A stretch of 64,000 nt of DNA from Cryptomeria japonica. Taxonomy: Eukaryota; Streptophyta; Pinopsida; Cupressales; Cupressaceae. Under the pieces are notes generated by a model, which was not told where the DNA came from, did no database searches, and saw nothing but the letters and a program-made list of their open reading frames with translations. The stretch lies in the NCBI RefSeq assembly GCF_030272615.1, contig NC_081405.1, positions 472,304,008 to 472,368,007 on the forward strand, in the 5' to 3' direction. Both the position numbers and the translations under genes were made by a program. Every line of letters starts with the position of its first letter. Position 1 is the stretch's first letter. Shown piece after piece: positions 32,588-44,441 of the stretch.

Positions 32588-34548
32588 CTTTGATTTGAGG
32601 CACTTGTATTGTTGTGTCTGATATCATTGTATACTTGGACTTTTATTGTTTTATGATGATCTATATGCAGACATGGTTTCTATATGATGATGCTTTTATT
32701 TATGCATGTTGTTTTATTTGATGATGTTCTATATGCTTATATGTTTTAATTTTATGGATGCAAATGAGTAGATGAATAATGATATGATAATATCTTACAT
32801 GATGCAAATGATAAATGTTTTTGATTTTTGATTTTGATGACCTTAGATGGAAATGCAAATGATCACTTAACTTAAATGATGCAAATGCAAATGATCTATA
32901 TGAAAATGCAAATGAAATGATTGCTTAATGCTTAGGATGATGTATATACAAAAAAAATGTTTTTGGATTTTCATGTATGCCACTAAATGATAAATGGAAT
33001 GATAATGCAGATAATAATGATACACTATATGAAATGCACTTACTTGAATGCAATTAACGCAATGATTTATACGGATTTACACATGAATGATTGATTTGTT
33101 TTTTATTTATATGTTATGCTTATAATGATTATGAATCTAAGTGAAAAAGATGCAACTAAATGATCTTTATACAATGATAATGTAGATAATAATGATGATA
33201 CACTACATGAAATGCACTTAATTGAATGCAATTAATGCGAAAATGCAGCTAAAATGGATTAAAAAAAATGAATGCACCTACAATGATTAAATGCAAATTG
33301 TTTTTATTTGTCCAAGTATACTCAATCTTTATTTATGACCGTTGATTTGTTAATGAAATGATATGCTTATAATGCAACTTGACAAATGAATGCTTATAAT
33401 GCAAACGAATAATGAACTAATGAAATGATCTAACTAAAAAATTAGACTGCCATTCTTCATATGTCATCGGGTAGCAGTGCTTGTTTTCATCATTGAGCTT
33501 TAAATGTTGTAAGAAAATACAAGCAACTTGACATAATGATTCAAGATGACCTGAGTATTGCTTACATGGATTTTGATATAGCAAGTTAATACAAGCAACT
33601 TGATATAATGGACCAAGTTGACCTAAGTATTGCTTGCAGAACAGACAAGGAGTATCTCCTTTCATGCATGACTTGGAACGTCCTCCTTGATCTTTTGTTG
33701 ATCATATCCTGAGACAAGTTCATACCGTAGTAAGAGATAAACCACAGACAACAATCAAAGAAAATAATCATGCCCCATCATAGCTTCTCTAGTCATGGAC
33801 ATCCTTGAGTTGCATAGAGTACATGATTAGCAATAAAATCAAGATATAAACACTGAATCTTGTATGTCATTCACATGTTCTAATGGTCATTAACTGATAT
33901 AATCATCTTAATGAATGATATTTGATAATCCTTTATAGCTTGCTGGTTGATCCTTCATTTTCTAAGTTTGACAATTCAGTTGTTGATGAGATGCCTTGAT
34001 TTTCGTTTCTTTGTTGCTTGTTATCTGTTTCGAAATCCTAGGTGTTTTTGGATTTTCTAAATTTCAAAAGATCACCTTAGCAAAAGGAATTCAGGATTTT
34101 GCCCCCAGTGGAAAAAAAAAGATTTTATTATGGATATATGAATTGATCAAGATCCAAACCATAGTGGGATACAAATGCAGATTGATTGATTGATTCTGAT
34201 AAGGTCCAAGACAGTGACTACGACAAGTATGTCAAAGATTGATAAATGTTGGTAGGCTGCACATTTTTTGCTAAATGGTTCAGAGCAATGGATATGAAAG
34301 ATGGAATGGATAAGCTAAGATAGATGGAAGTGATAAATGTGAGAGGATGGAGTGGATAGGTGTGCAAAGCAATCTCATGGATGGAGGAACCCACTTTTTA
34401 GATAGTGCCTGTTTACCAGGTTTTCACCATCTAAATTTATTGCATCTTCGTTGTTTTATATTTTTTAGGGATTTTCTGCTTTTCTGATTTTTACTAATTT
34501 CTTCAGGACTTTATATGCCTTTTATTGATTTTTCTAGGACTTTATATC
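32588..34548. other. Spacer between antisense PMD and pol stop, element A
   Basis: Holds ATGATGATCTATATGCA and ATGCAAATGA-rich low-complexity DNA (32640-33400), the small Cys-rich frame at 33417-33665, and a conserved tail (33760-34530). It aligns in order with 22807-24664 in B. As the two genes of the element converge here, any terminators or poly(A) signals should lie in this stretch; AATAAA occurs on the plus strand at 33831-33836, among other AT-rich candidates. Confidence 0.5.
33417..33665 (-). CDS. Small Cys-rich ORF downstream of integrase, element A
   Basis: 82 codons on the sense strand, starting MKGDTPCLFCKQYLGQL. It contains an internal duplication: C-K-Q-Y-x-G-x-L-x-x-L-x-Q-V-A-C occurs twice about 24 residues apart (CKQYLGQLGPLYQVAC and CKQYSGHLESLCQVAC), and a CLFC pair precedes the first. 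The Cys pattern hints at metal binding, but no known finger is matched. The decayed counterpart in B keeps both units. It may be a third small gene of the element, an exon, or a chance frame in a conserved repeat. Confidence 0.35.
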   Translation of the reverse strand: MKGDTPCLFCKQYLGQLGPLYQVACINLLYQNPCKQYSGHLESLCQVACIFLQHLKLNDENKHCYPMTYEEWQSNFLVRSFH

Positions 34549-35851
34549 TCAAGCATAGAATTTCTTGAGATGGATAGAATTGATAGGTTCATCAAACCAA
34601 TCACCTTCTGGGGTAGATAATTTGTATGCTCTTGATCCATATGTTGCTACTATGACAAAAGGTCCTAGCCAATTTGGTTCAAATTTGCCCTTCTTTTCCC
34701 GATCTTGCTGATTTCTCGGATTCTCCCTTAGAACTATGTCTCCAATCTAGAAAATGTGTGGCTTGACTTTGTGGTTATAGCTTCTTGCCATTATTTGTTG
34801 ATATACTTTCAAATGGTCTGTTGCATTTTGGTGACGTTCCTGAATTAGTTCTAGTTCTTGGAGTCAAGAGACTCTTTGTTCTTCTTCTGGTATAAGACCA
34901 TGCAAGGATACTTGTAGAGAAGGTATCTCTACTTCTATAGGTAATATCGCTTGATCCATAGACCAAACAATATGGAGTTGCCCCTGTTGGAGTGTAGACA
35001 CTAGTTCTATATGCCCAAAGAGCAGGATTTAGTTGAATGTGCCAATCTTTTCCAGCTTCATTGACTATTTTCTTCAAGATTTTTAAAATAGTTTTGTTTG
35101 ATGCCTCAGCTTGACCATTACCTTGTGGATAATATGGAGTAGAGAACCTATATTGGATATGAAATTTTTCACATAGCTCTTTTACATCTTGATTTTTGAA
35201 TGGTCTTCCATTATTAGTGATATTGGTCATAGGAACTCCATAGCGACAGATTATGTAATTCAAGATGAATGATGATATTTGTTTTCCCACCATTGTTGTT
35301 AAAGGCACTGCTTCAATCCACTTAGTAAAATATTTAGTAGCAACTAGAATGAATTTATGGCCATTAGAAGATGAGGGATTGATCTTTCCTACCAAATCCA
35401 GGCCCCACTGTGAAAATGGCCATGACCTTGTCATAGGATATAACTCTCGTGTTGGTGCATGAATTAGATTTCCATGAATTTGACATTGTTTACACTTTTT
35501 AGCATAGGTGAATGAGTCTCTTTCCATAGTAGGCCAAAAGTAACCCATACGAATAAGTTTCTTAGCCAATGTTAAACCACTTGAGTGTGTACCACAAATA
35601 CCCGCATGAATGTCATTAAGAACTCTTTCAGATTCATCTTTTTCCATACATCTCAATAATGTACCATCTAGACCATGCCTATATAGGATATCAGCAATAA
35701 TGGTATAGCGAGAGGACTGACGGATAAAGTTTCTTTGTTGATTTTGAGATAATTCCATAGGAAGGATATGACCTTTTAAATATTGGTAGGTTTGACCATA
35801 TAAGGATTGACTGGTTCCTGATATATGGCAAATTCGATAGGTATGCTGGGA
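34549..35851 (-). pseudogene. Integrase region of Tat A pol
   Basis: Zinc-binding part: CGTHSSGLTLAKKLIRMGYF and CKQCQIHGN. Core: WGLDLVGKINPSSSNGHKF (first Asp), ITNNGRPFKNQDVKEL where family members have T-D-N-G, and GNGQAEASNKTI (Glu). The second catalytic Asp is thus Asn (codon AAT at 35213-35215; element B keeps GAC), which should abolish strand transfer. The C-terminal domain (GPFVIVATYGSRAYKLSTPEG, HLKKFYA) runs to TGA at 34549 after a stop at about 34775 and a frameshift near 34960. No chromodomain. It would insert cDNA into host DNA. Confidence 0.88.
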
Positions 35852-38034
35852 TTAAATGGTAGGGGTTAATATATCTTCCACAAGAAACTCGAAATGTTGT
35901 TGATTCTCTTTATTTTGCAAGAGAGATGCTATTGTAGCCATTGCATCTGCTGCTTTATTTTCATTTCTGGGAATCTGGGTGAATGCGATTTCTTTAAAAT
36001 GTCCTTTAAATTCTTCCACCAGTTGTTTGTATGGCATAAGCTTATCATCCTTTGTTTGATATTCATCATTTATTTGATTAATGACAAGTTGTGAATCACC
36101 ATAGACATGTAGTTCTTTGACATTCCATTCAATGGCCATTTGAGCCCTATAGCCAATGCTTCATACTCTGCAGTATTATTGGTGCATGGAAATCTTAGTC
36201 TATATGATTTCGGAATTGTATGTCCTTGAGGTGTGATAAAAAATATTCCTGCACTTGATCCATATTGAGTATAAGAACCATCAAAGTACGATTCCCAAAA
36301 GTTTGTACTTATTGTCAAGATATTTGCATCAGGAAATTCGATGTGCAAAGGCATGCCATTTTGTAGAGGTGCATTAGCTAATTGATCAGTAATGACTTGT
36401 CCCTTGATGGCTTTCTGGTCAACATATTCTATGTCGAATTCACTTAGTATCATAACCCATTTGGCTAGTCTCCCTGTTAATGTTGACTTACTCAATAAAT
36501 ATTTGAGAGGATATATCTTTGCTATTAGTTTTACAGAATGAATCAACATATAATGTCGTAGCTTCTGAGTTGCAAATACAACTGCCAGACATATCTTTTC
36601 AATTGATGAATAATTTAACTCATATCCAACAAGTGTTCTGTTGATATAATAAACTGCTCTTTCTTTTCCTTCATCATCATGTTGAGCTATGAGAGCGCCT
36701 AATGATACACTTGTTGTTGAGACATAGAGTAACAAGGGTTTCCCTTTGGTTGGTGATATCAGTACTAGAGGACTCATAAGATATTCTTTTATTTGCAAGA
36801 AAGCTTCTTCACATGTTAGATCCCATTTGAATGGAACATTTTTATGTAGAAAATGGGTAAAGGGAAGACATCTATCGGCCAATTGTGACACAAATCTCCT
36901 GATTGATTGCAACCTTCCATGTAAAGATCGCAATTGACTTATGTTCTTAGGTGATTCCATCTCCATGATAGCTTTAACTTTTCCAGGATTGACTTCAATG
37001 CCACGAGCTGATATAATGTACCCAAGGAGTTTTCCAGAGGTTACCCCGAATGCACAATTCTTTGGATTTAATCTCAATTGATATCTGCCCAGCCTGTCAA
37101 AAATCTTGCCTAAAATGTTCAAATGTTCTTTTCTTGTGTGAGATTTTGCAAGTATGTCATCGACATAATCTTCCATAAATGTATACATCATGTCATGGAA
37201 AATTGTTGTCATAGCCCTTTGATAAGTCACTCTTGCATTCTTAAGCCCAAATGGCATAACATTCTAGCAGTATGTTCCCCATGCACAAGTGAAAGTTGTC
37301 TTCTCTTGATCTTCAGGTGCGATTCTTATTTGATTATATCCTGAGAAGCCATCCATTAATGAAAATATCTCATGCCTTGCTGACAAGTCTACTATGATAT
37401 CAATGTTTGGTAGTGGGAAATCATCTTTTGGACATGCTTTATTCAGATCTCTGTAATCTATGTAGATTCTTATGCTCTTATCTAATTTTGATACTGGTAC
37501 AATACTTGAAACCCATTCTGGATAAGCGACTAGTCTTATGAATCCCACTTCTAATAATTTCTTGAGCTCAGTTTTGACAAGGAGAGCAATATGTGGGTGC
37601 ATCTTTCTTAGCTTCTTCTTAACAGGTTTTGCTTTTAAATCCACATTAAGATGATGCATGATAAGATCTGGGTTTAGCCCTGGCATATCTGCATAAGACC
37701 AAGCAAAATTTATTTGTCGTTGCTTAAAGAATTCCATGTATTCTTTCCTCTCTTTTTTTGATAATGAGGCAGCAAAATGAAGTATTTTAGGATCCTTTGA
37801 TGTATCAATGTTTACTGCTTCTGTTGGTTCTATCAGGATAGCAGAGCTTTCTTGAAAATATGCAGGAAAAATGTCAGACTTTCCATCTTCTGACACCTCA
37901 AGGAGGTTTTCATCATCAGATACGCCCTTTATTTTCTCTTTTGATTGATCTAATGTTGCCATGAAATGGTTTTCAACAATAGGTCTCTTTCCTTGTTTTG
38001 TTTCACTTTTTTGACTGAAAAGTTTGGCATTTTC
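35852..38034 (-). pseudogene. RT, RNase H and archaeal-type RNase H of Tat A pol
   Basis: Reading leftwards: RT with KLDKSIRIYIDYRDLNKACP, FSLMDGFSGYNQI (first Asp) and MEDYVDDILAK (YVDD catalytic pair, near 37165); then the gypsy RNase H (YELNYSSIEKICLAVVFA and downstream); then a second RNase H with YFDGSYTQYG, NNTAEYEALAIG, VYGDSQLVIN and NKAADAMA, giving all four acidic residues. The extra archaeal-type RNase H marks the Tat lineage. TGG-to-TAG stops the frame at 37264, a one-base deletion (AAAA to AAA) shifts it at 36139, and TAA stands at 35852. Otherwise one frame with gag. Confidence 0.9.
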
Positions 38035-39159
38035 CTAACTATGAAAAACTTTACTTGAATCTGTAGTAGAAGATATCTTAGGTGGGATGGGTTCAATAGC
38101 GTTAAGGTACACAGCTAAGTCATGATCATTGAAAAAGATATTTAGTTCGGGGTTGTCTAAATTATCCCAATCAATTAGTTCAGGATGAAGAAGGGGTAAA
38201 TCATAATCACTGTCATCATTAGGTGTTTCAATGTTCATGACATAATGATCATAATTTATCAGAGAATAGGTATTGTCATAGATTGAGTATTTTTGAGGAT
38301 TGTCTTTCTCAAGAATTTTCGAATTAGTCTTAACAAGATTAATATTAGCATTTTGTAGTTCACACTCAAGTGGTTCTTCAATTGACGTTTGTCCCTTAAA
38401 TGAATGGATTATATCAACACACACGTCTTTGGTATTGCAAATTTCTTCCTGATTGACTCCATTTACAGTTTGGAGTTTATAGACTTGTGTACATGTTAAA
38501 GAGGATTCTTTTAATAGATTTTGTCTCCTTTCAAACTCATCTTCTTTTGGACTAATAGTTAATCCAACTTGACTATCTCTTATTTCTTCTATAGTTCTTG
38601 CATATCTGATTCTTGTTTGCACTTCTTGAGGCATTGTATCGCTGTTTTTGTCATTCTCTTTTCTTTTTACATACGCCTCTTTTCTCTGAATTCTGAGTTT
38701 CTCTTGTCTCTTTTCTAATTTTATCTTTTGTTCTGTAATGGACAACTCTTCTTTTGTAATGGCTGCTTGATCTTTATTGTGTTTGTTACTTGATGTAGTA
38801 GATAAAGCATCTGGTCCCCATTCATACTCATTGGAATCTGTTTCTGAATTCTGATCTAAGATTACTCCACTATACCATACTAGAATGTCGTATGGTGCAA
38901 AAAGTTCTCCGATTTCTGTCATTTTTGTTTTTACTGCTTCGGGAATATTCTGTTCAGATTTTTCTTTTGTTTGTATTTTTAGAACTTGTTGACAAGATTT
39001 TTCTTCACCTTTGATAGTAGTCTCTTCTTCTTTCTTTTCATGATCTTCTAACTTCTTTTGCTTATTGGCTACTGTTTTGGCTACTTGATGTAGCTTTTCT
39101 TGCCAATTGTGTCCTTGAGAAACTGATTTCTTTCTCCATTTTTGCTGTTGAGTATTGTG
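38035..39159 (-). pseudogene. PR-RT linker region of Tat A
   Basis: In frame with gag and RT but closed by stops at 39160 and 38035 (CAG to TAG; B keeps a Gln). Lys/Glu-rich with coiled-coil character (KLEKRQEKLRIQRKEAYVKR) and an acidic second half (NDDSDYDLPLLHPELIDWDN). The 396-codon frame 51342-52532 of element B is the same region, so it is a conserved part of this subfamily, of unknown role. I do not recognise a domain. Confidence 0.6.
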
Positions 39160-42027
39160 TTACTTTTGATTAGACTTCAGATATCCTAACCCAGATTTAT
39201 CTTCTGTGGATTGTGAATGCGGACAAATAGGTTCTGAAATACCTTGATGTTGCTTACCAATTGGTCCTTTCCCTTCATATCCCATCTTTTGCATGATTTC
39301 ATATCCTTTGCCATATTGTTTTATGGGAATATTGACTTCTACTACTGTTGCTATAGTTTTATCTTCATCTTTGTATAACCAACCAAGAATATCCTTGTCT
39401 TCATTTTCTTCCTCAAGAGTTCCAACACTAACAAAGGTTCCCTTAAACATATGTTTTGATTTTTCTGATGATTTTGATTGAATATCTGTAGGTTTTCCAT
39501 ATGACTTAGGGGAAAGTGGAAAATTATTCAAAGAATATTTTCCCATTCCTTCATCATTTAAGTTGAGCTTTTCTTCAAAAGTTTCCCATAACTTTGCTTG
39601 AATTTCCTTGGTAGGATATACTGATTCTCTGTTATGTGGAACCGTGGTATCTTGTGTTGGCTTCAAATTGTTGCAATATTGACTGGAATCTGCAATTATA
39701 GTGATTTCTTTTCCTTTAGGAGGAAATTTTACACATTGATGATATGTAGAAGGAACTGCTTGCATCTTGTGAATCCAGGGTCTTCCCAGAGGAATGTTGT
39801 AGGAGAGATTTAAGTCTAAAACTTGACACAATGTATCCTTTTCCATAGGTCCTATCCTTATTGGTAGCATAACAGTTCCTTTAGAAGAACGTTCTGCTTC
39901 ATCGTAAGCCTTGATGGTTATTTTCTTTTTCGGGTCCACTGCATTCTTTGAATACCCCAAAGCTTTTATCAAAGTTAATGCACAAATGTTTAAACCAGCT
40001 CCTCCATCTATGAGTACACATTTGACACGAGTTTTATTAATGGAGACTTCAACACATAAAGGAGCATAGTGACGATGTTGTAAGGAGGCATCATCATTTT
40101 CAGAAAATGATAAGCAATGAGGACCTATAAGATGTCCTACCATATTTTGGAACTGATCTATATCCAAATCCTTTGATACCGTTGTTTCCACTAAAGTTTT
40201 CTCCAAAATTTCCTTATGCATAGGTGAAATCTTGAGAAGTTCCAAAATTGACATTTGAGCTGGTATTCGTTGTAATTGCTCTACTAAATTGTATTGTTGT
40301 GATGTGGATGTTGAGTCTTTTACTATACCTGGAAAGGTAACCTTTGCTTTGCTTCTTGTGATAACGTTGATTGGTTCTGAAGATGGATTTTCATTAACAA
40401 TTATCACATTTACTACATCATCGTATGTATAAGCGTAATTCACTTTGGCTTTCCCTTTGTCATTTTCCAATTGGGATGATTCACTTTTATCATAGTTTGG
40501 AAGTGGAGTTTTAAAAGTCAAGTGTGATTCATTTGTCTTATGGCTATCCACTGTAATGGTTCCATTATCAGTTAGATCTTGGATAATGTGTTTCAATCTT
40601 TGACAATCATTTGTTAGGTGTCCTTTATTTCGATGATAATTGCAAAAATGATTGTCATTCCACCAGTTTGGCTTGACTAGTGGTTCATAAATTCTTGCTT
40701 CGGGTAAAACAATCAATTTGTTAGCAAGCAAAGTTTTTAGAGTTGATTCTAAAGATTCTCCAATATTTGTGAATTTTCTCCAAGGATTAGAGAAAAAGGA
40801 CTTGACTTTCTTGTTTTCCAGATTGTTGTTGCTTGGGATTTGACTTGATAGATTGAAAATTGGTTGTTGTTGTTTTGCAGTATTGTTATCATCATTTCCT
40901 TCATTGTTGACATTCCTATTATTTGACCAAAACTTGGGTTTATCATTGTTGTTGTTGTTGTTGTTGTTACTGTATGAATTATTGTAAAGTTTTAGTTCTC
41001 CTTTCTTTACCATTGTGTTCTCTATTTTCAGACCATTTTCGATCATTTTGGCAAAAGAGGGAGGACATTGCATCCTTAGTTGATAACTCATTTCACTGAT
41101 AAGATTATCAATGAATATGTCCATTTTTTCTTGATCAGGTACATCTCGGGGATACCTATTAAACATTTGTTTCCATCGTTGTAAAAAGATCATAAAGGAT
41201 TCACCATTCTTTTGTTTAACATTGCAAAGATCTAGCATCGTTATTTCATTCCTTATATTGTAGGAATATTGTGAAATAAACCTATTCACAAGTTCTTCAA
41301 AGGATTTGATTCCAGATGGTAATCTTGAAAACCATTCCATTGATTGTCCATTTAAACTCCTAGGAAAAATACGCATAAGGTAAGTCTCATCATGAGCAAA
41401 TTCCATGCTCATAGTACAAAACTCCCTAATGTGATCTTGAGGATCAGATCTTCCATTGTATTTGTCATATTTAGGAATCTCGCAATGTTGTGGAAATGGT
41501 ATCATATTTAGCTTTTTATCAAAGGGATATGGACATATGTCTTCTAATGAATACTTCTTGGAACTTGTCCCATTTTGCATGTCTTGTATCTGCTGTTGTA
41601 GAGTTTGTATTTGTTGAGTAAAGTTTGAAAATGGATTATCCATATTGCTTCTTTTATCATTACGTTCTTTTCTTTTGTCATCCCTTTCTTTCCTTGTTTC
41701 TTCGCTACTTTCTTTGTTCATATCTTCATTGTTTTTCTCATCCGTGTTTTGGGTGTTACTTGTTTCCGCATCTTGTTTTATGCTTTCTATATTAAAGTCT
41801 TGTGGTAGTTTAGCTCCAGATTTTGCCAATATCAAGAGATATTTCTCTTTTTGTTTTGTGAATAATTTTTCCATTAGCCTATCAAATTTGAAATCTTGTT
41901 CAAGGTCTCTAATCATGCTATTGACAGCTTCTTCGTCGATAGCGGTAAATCCAAAAGTGGTATCTTCTTCCTCCATTTGTTGTTATTTTCTAAGTTGTTT
42001 GTATTGGGCTCTAGTCCAAGCTGGCAT
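39160..42027 (-). pseudogene. Gag-protease-G-patch region of Tat A
   Basis: The natural start is MPAWTRAQYKQLRK at 42027 (B: MPVWTRAQYKQLRK), with TAA at codon 15 before a 938-codon open stretch. Gag core at about residues 200-320 (EWFSRLPSGIKSFEELVNRF, SFMIFLQRWKQMFNRYP); an Asn run encoded by repeated AAC at ~355; a C-x2-H-x4-H-x4-C knuckle (CNYHRNKGHLTNDC) at ~460 for nucleic-acid binding; a retropepsin-like protease with LIDGGAGLNIC at ~674, where D-G-G replaces D-S/T-G as is common in Tat; and a G-patch (YGKGYEIMQKMGYEGKGPIG) at ~905-935. Gag forms the particle, protease matures it. TAA at 39160 closes the frame. Confidence 0.9.
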
Positions 42028-44139
42028 GTGTTTATCTCAAAGTTGTCGAAAAATTCCCAAGGACAAGGTCAATAAGTAATTATTGGTTTAGGAAGATATG
42101 CTTTATTGATCTTACCACTATTGTTTGTTCGTTGGGATAAAGCATCTCTTTGTTGAAAAGCACGTCTTTGTAGAGTTTCACTGTCAAATTATGTACTGCA
42201 GCCACGTAAGTAGTGATGAATATGATGTAGGAATGTCCTATGTTTCAGTAAGATCTAATGATTGATATACATGAATCTTATTCTTTTCTGAGTAGCTTTG
42301 TAACTGGGTTTTCTTTTCTTAAGGTGATACTTAGAAGTCATATAAGCATTTGACAATTTACAAGTTTGATTCCAATGTTAGTGCAATTTTGGTTTCGATG
42401 TAACCTAGGTTCAAAATAGGAAAGATATATCCAAGATTAGGAACCTAGTATAGATTGATCAAGCTTCGTGATAGAGGTTTTGATTATCCTGATGAGAGTC
42501 TTGACAAGGATGTTGATTTTTGCACTTAAGATGTTTGAATCAATAGTTTGCTAAATGTTGATGTTTATAGAACCTTTTGGGAATAACCTATAGGATTAGC
42601 AACTTAGTTGTTTTGAGCTATCTTGAAAATACATGATGGTTTAGAGACAAACCTACTTCAAGGATTATTTTGATATCTTGATGTTTTGATACTTTGATTA
42701 TGAGTTGGTGCTTCAAGTGATGGAATGCTTTTTGTTTTATCCTTTTCAGAAATTTGTTGATTTTCAATCGCTTGTAGATGATAATTTTCTTCAATTTTTG
42801 ACCATTTGGAACATGTTATAGACATAGAAGACACAATTTTTAATAAATGAAAAACACAAGCAAGTACAAATCCCTATGGCAGGCTGAGACAATAGTTGTT
42901 GAATCTCACAGAGAGTTTCCCCTGAGGCTACGTTATTCAAAGTGGATATTTAAATGCTTGACCTCACTGGCTCCACCCTCAGTACTCACTTCTTCGGGGC
43001 AGCCAAGCACCAGTTTCCATGAAATCTCCTCATGGCAAACTTTATATCTCTACTAGGAACCATATGTGTGTGAGCCGCTTCAGAGGTCCGACCTCCTGCG
43101 CCAACAACTAGAAGGTTTTTTGGCAACTAGTACAAATAGTTTTTAGTAAAGGCTTCCGGTCATGTGGCCATACATGCGACACTTTCAGCTCTGTAAATAT
43201 AGAAGGTTCCCAACCTATAAAGGTTACGATCCATAGGGTTTATGGGGAAACATAGTGTCGGTATGAACTTATCAGCACATGTTGTTTGAACTTTTGTTAC
43301 AAACACAATTTATTTAGAGTGGATTGGAAGGAATCGGTATTAGCCCGTTTCCACTTTAGGTCGTTCCCCTCTCACTGGCCCCCTCAAGGCAACTCGGGAA
43401 GGCAGGCCCTCTACTAGATTAATTTCTTGAAAGTAAAGAAAGCGTAAAAGAGTGGGTTTGACTTTTTGATCACCCAGTTAAGGGAAGAGCATATACCTAC
43501 CACTTTCGAGACACGAAATACAATCGTTCTTTTTAACTTTTTCAAAGCAATTTGTTGGCTAGGTCCTATTTGGAGATGTTGCTCCAACAAGCATGGTGTT
43601 TATTTTAGCCCCACATAGCAAATGATTTTCTAAACTAGGAATTGGAAATCCTGGTCAACAAAATGAAAATCGTTGCAAAAAGTAACTTGCTTTGTAAGAA
43701 TGGACAAGTTGATTGTTCTTTTTAACTTGCAAAATATAAGATTGATTGTGCTTTTTACCTTTGCAAGAAAATAAAACATTTGTTGTTCTTTTTAAAGCCC
43801 AAGATTTGAAGTGTGAATGTCCTAACTTTGCAAAAAAAGTAAATGTTTGATTTGTTGTTCTTTTTACCTTGCAAATGTGATTATTTTTAGAGCCCAAAAA
43901 TAAGTGAGGTACTTTTTAGAACACCAAATTGAAAAATGAAGTTCTTTTTACCCAAAAGGAAGTATGAGTTCTTTTTAACCAACTTTGAAAAAGCTAGAAA
44001 AGAAATCACTAAATCCTAACTTAACTCCTCCAAATCTGAAAGAAACTGTTCGAAATCTGCAAAATAGTAAAAAGTTAGTGAAAAACCTTAGGTGGGCTTC
44101 CACAAGCCTAATGTCAAATTGGTTACAAACTTTTTGTCA
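42028..44139 (-). other. Long 5' leader of Tat A
   Basis: Non-coding stretch between the repeat array and gag. It includes a block of about 600 bp (42785-43440) closely matched in element B (57150-57790) despite no frame, and a zone of GTTGTTCTTTTTA-CTTGCAAA units (43655-43940 on the plus strand) related to the 65-bp repeats in element C. The region 42030-42780 is also shared with B at lower identity. Long leaders are usual in Tat; it probably holds packaging or translation signals. Confidence 0.6.
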
Positions 44140-44365
44140 AATGCGCTATCCTATGATTCAAAAGCGCTAACCTGCGTTACAAAAGCACCAACCTGTGTTA
44201 CAAAAGCACTAACCTGCATGACATATGCGCTAACCTATTGTACAAAAGCGCTGATTTTCTGACAAAAGTGCTAATCTACATGACATATGCGCTAACCTAT
44301 GATGCAAAAGCGCTAACCTATAATGCAAAAGCGCTATCAAAATTGACATATGCATGAATCTGCAT
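44140..44365 (-). repeat. TTAGCGC-type repeat array, sense leader of A
   Basis: About eleven units with period ~20-21 bp. In element orientation they read GGTTAGCGCTTTTGCAT, GGTTAGCGCATATGTCAT or TTAGCACTTTTGT. The array begins within 60 bp of the primer binding site and precedes gag-pol in the same orientation. Its relation to the antisense array at 29705-29990 is inverted. Confidence 0.85.
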
Positions 44366-44420
44366 TACAAATATGTTAATTTTATTTTTATGAGTTTTTT
44401 AAAGGTATATGCGAGGTCCT

Positions 44421-44438
44421 GCCCCACGGTGGGCACCA
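44421..44438 (-). other. Primer binding site of Tat A
   Basis: TGGTGCCCACCGTGGGGC on the minus strand, three bases after the 5' LTR end (..CTCACACA). TGG pairs with the tRNA CCA tail. The exact primer tRNA cannot be named without a tRNA set. Confidence 0.75.
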
Positions 44439-44441
44439 AAA

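Noticed and set aside
41645..42079. 144-codon plus-strand open frame rich in Ser and Phe
   Set aside because: It is the exact antisense shadow of the Lys/Glu-rich gag N-terminus of element A; the similar frame at 55359-55667 shadows gag of B.
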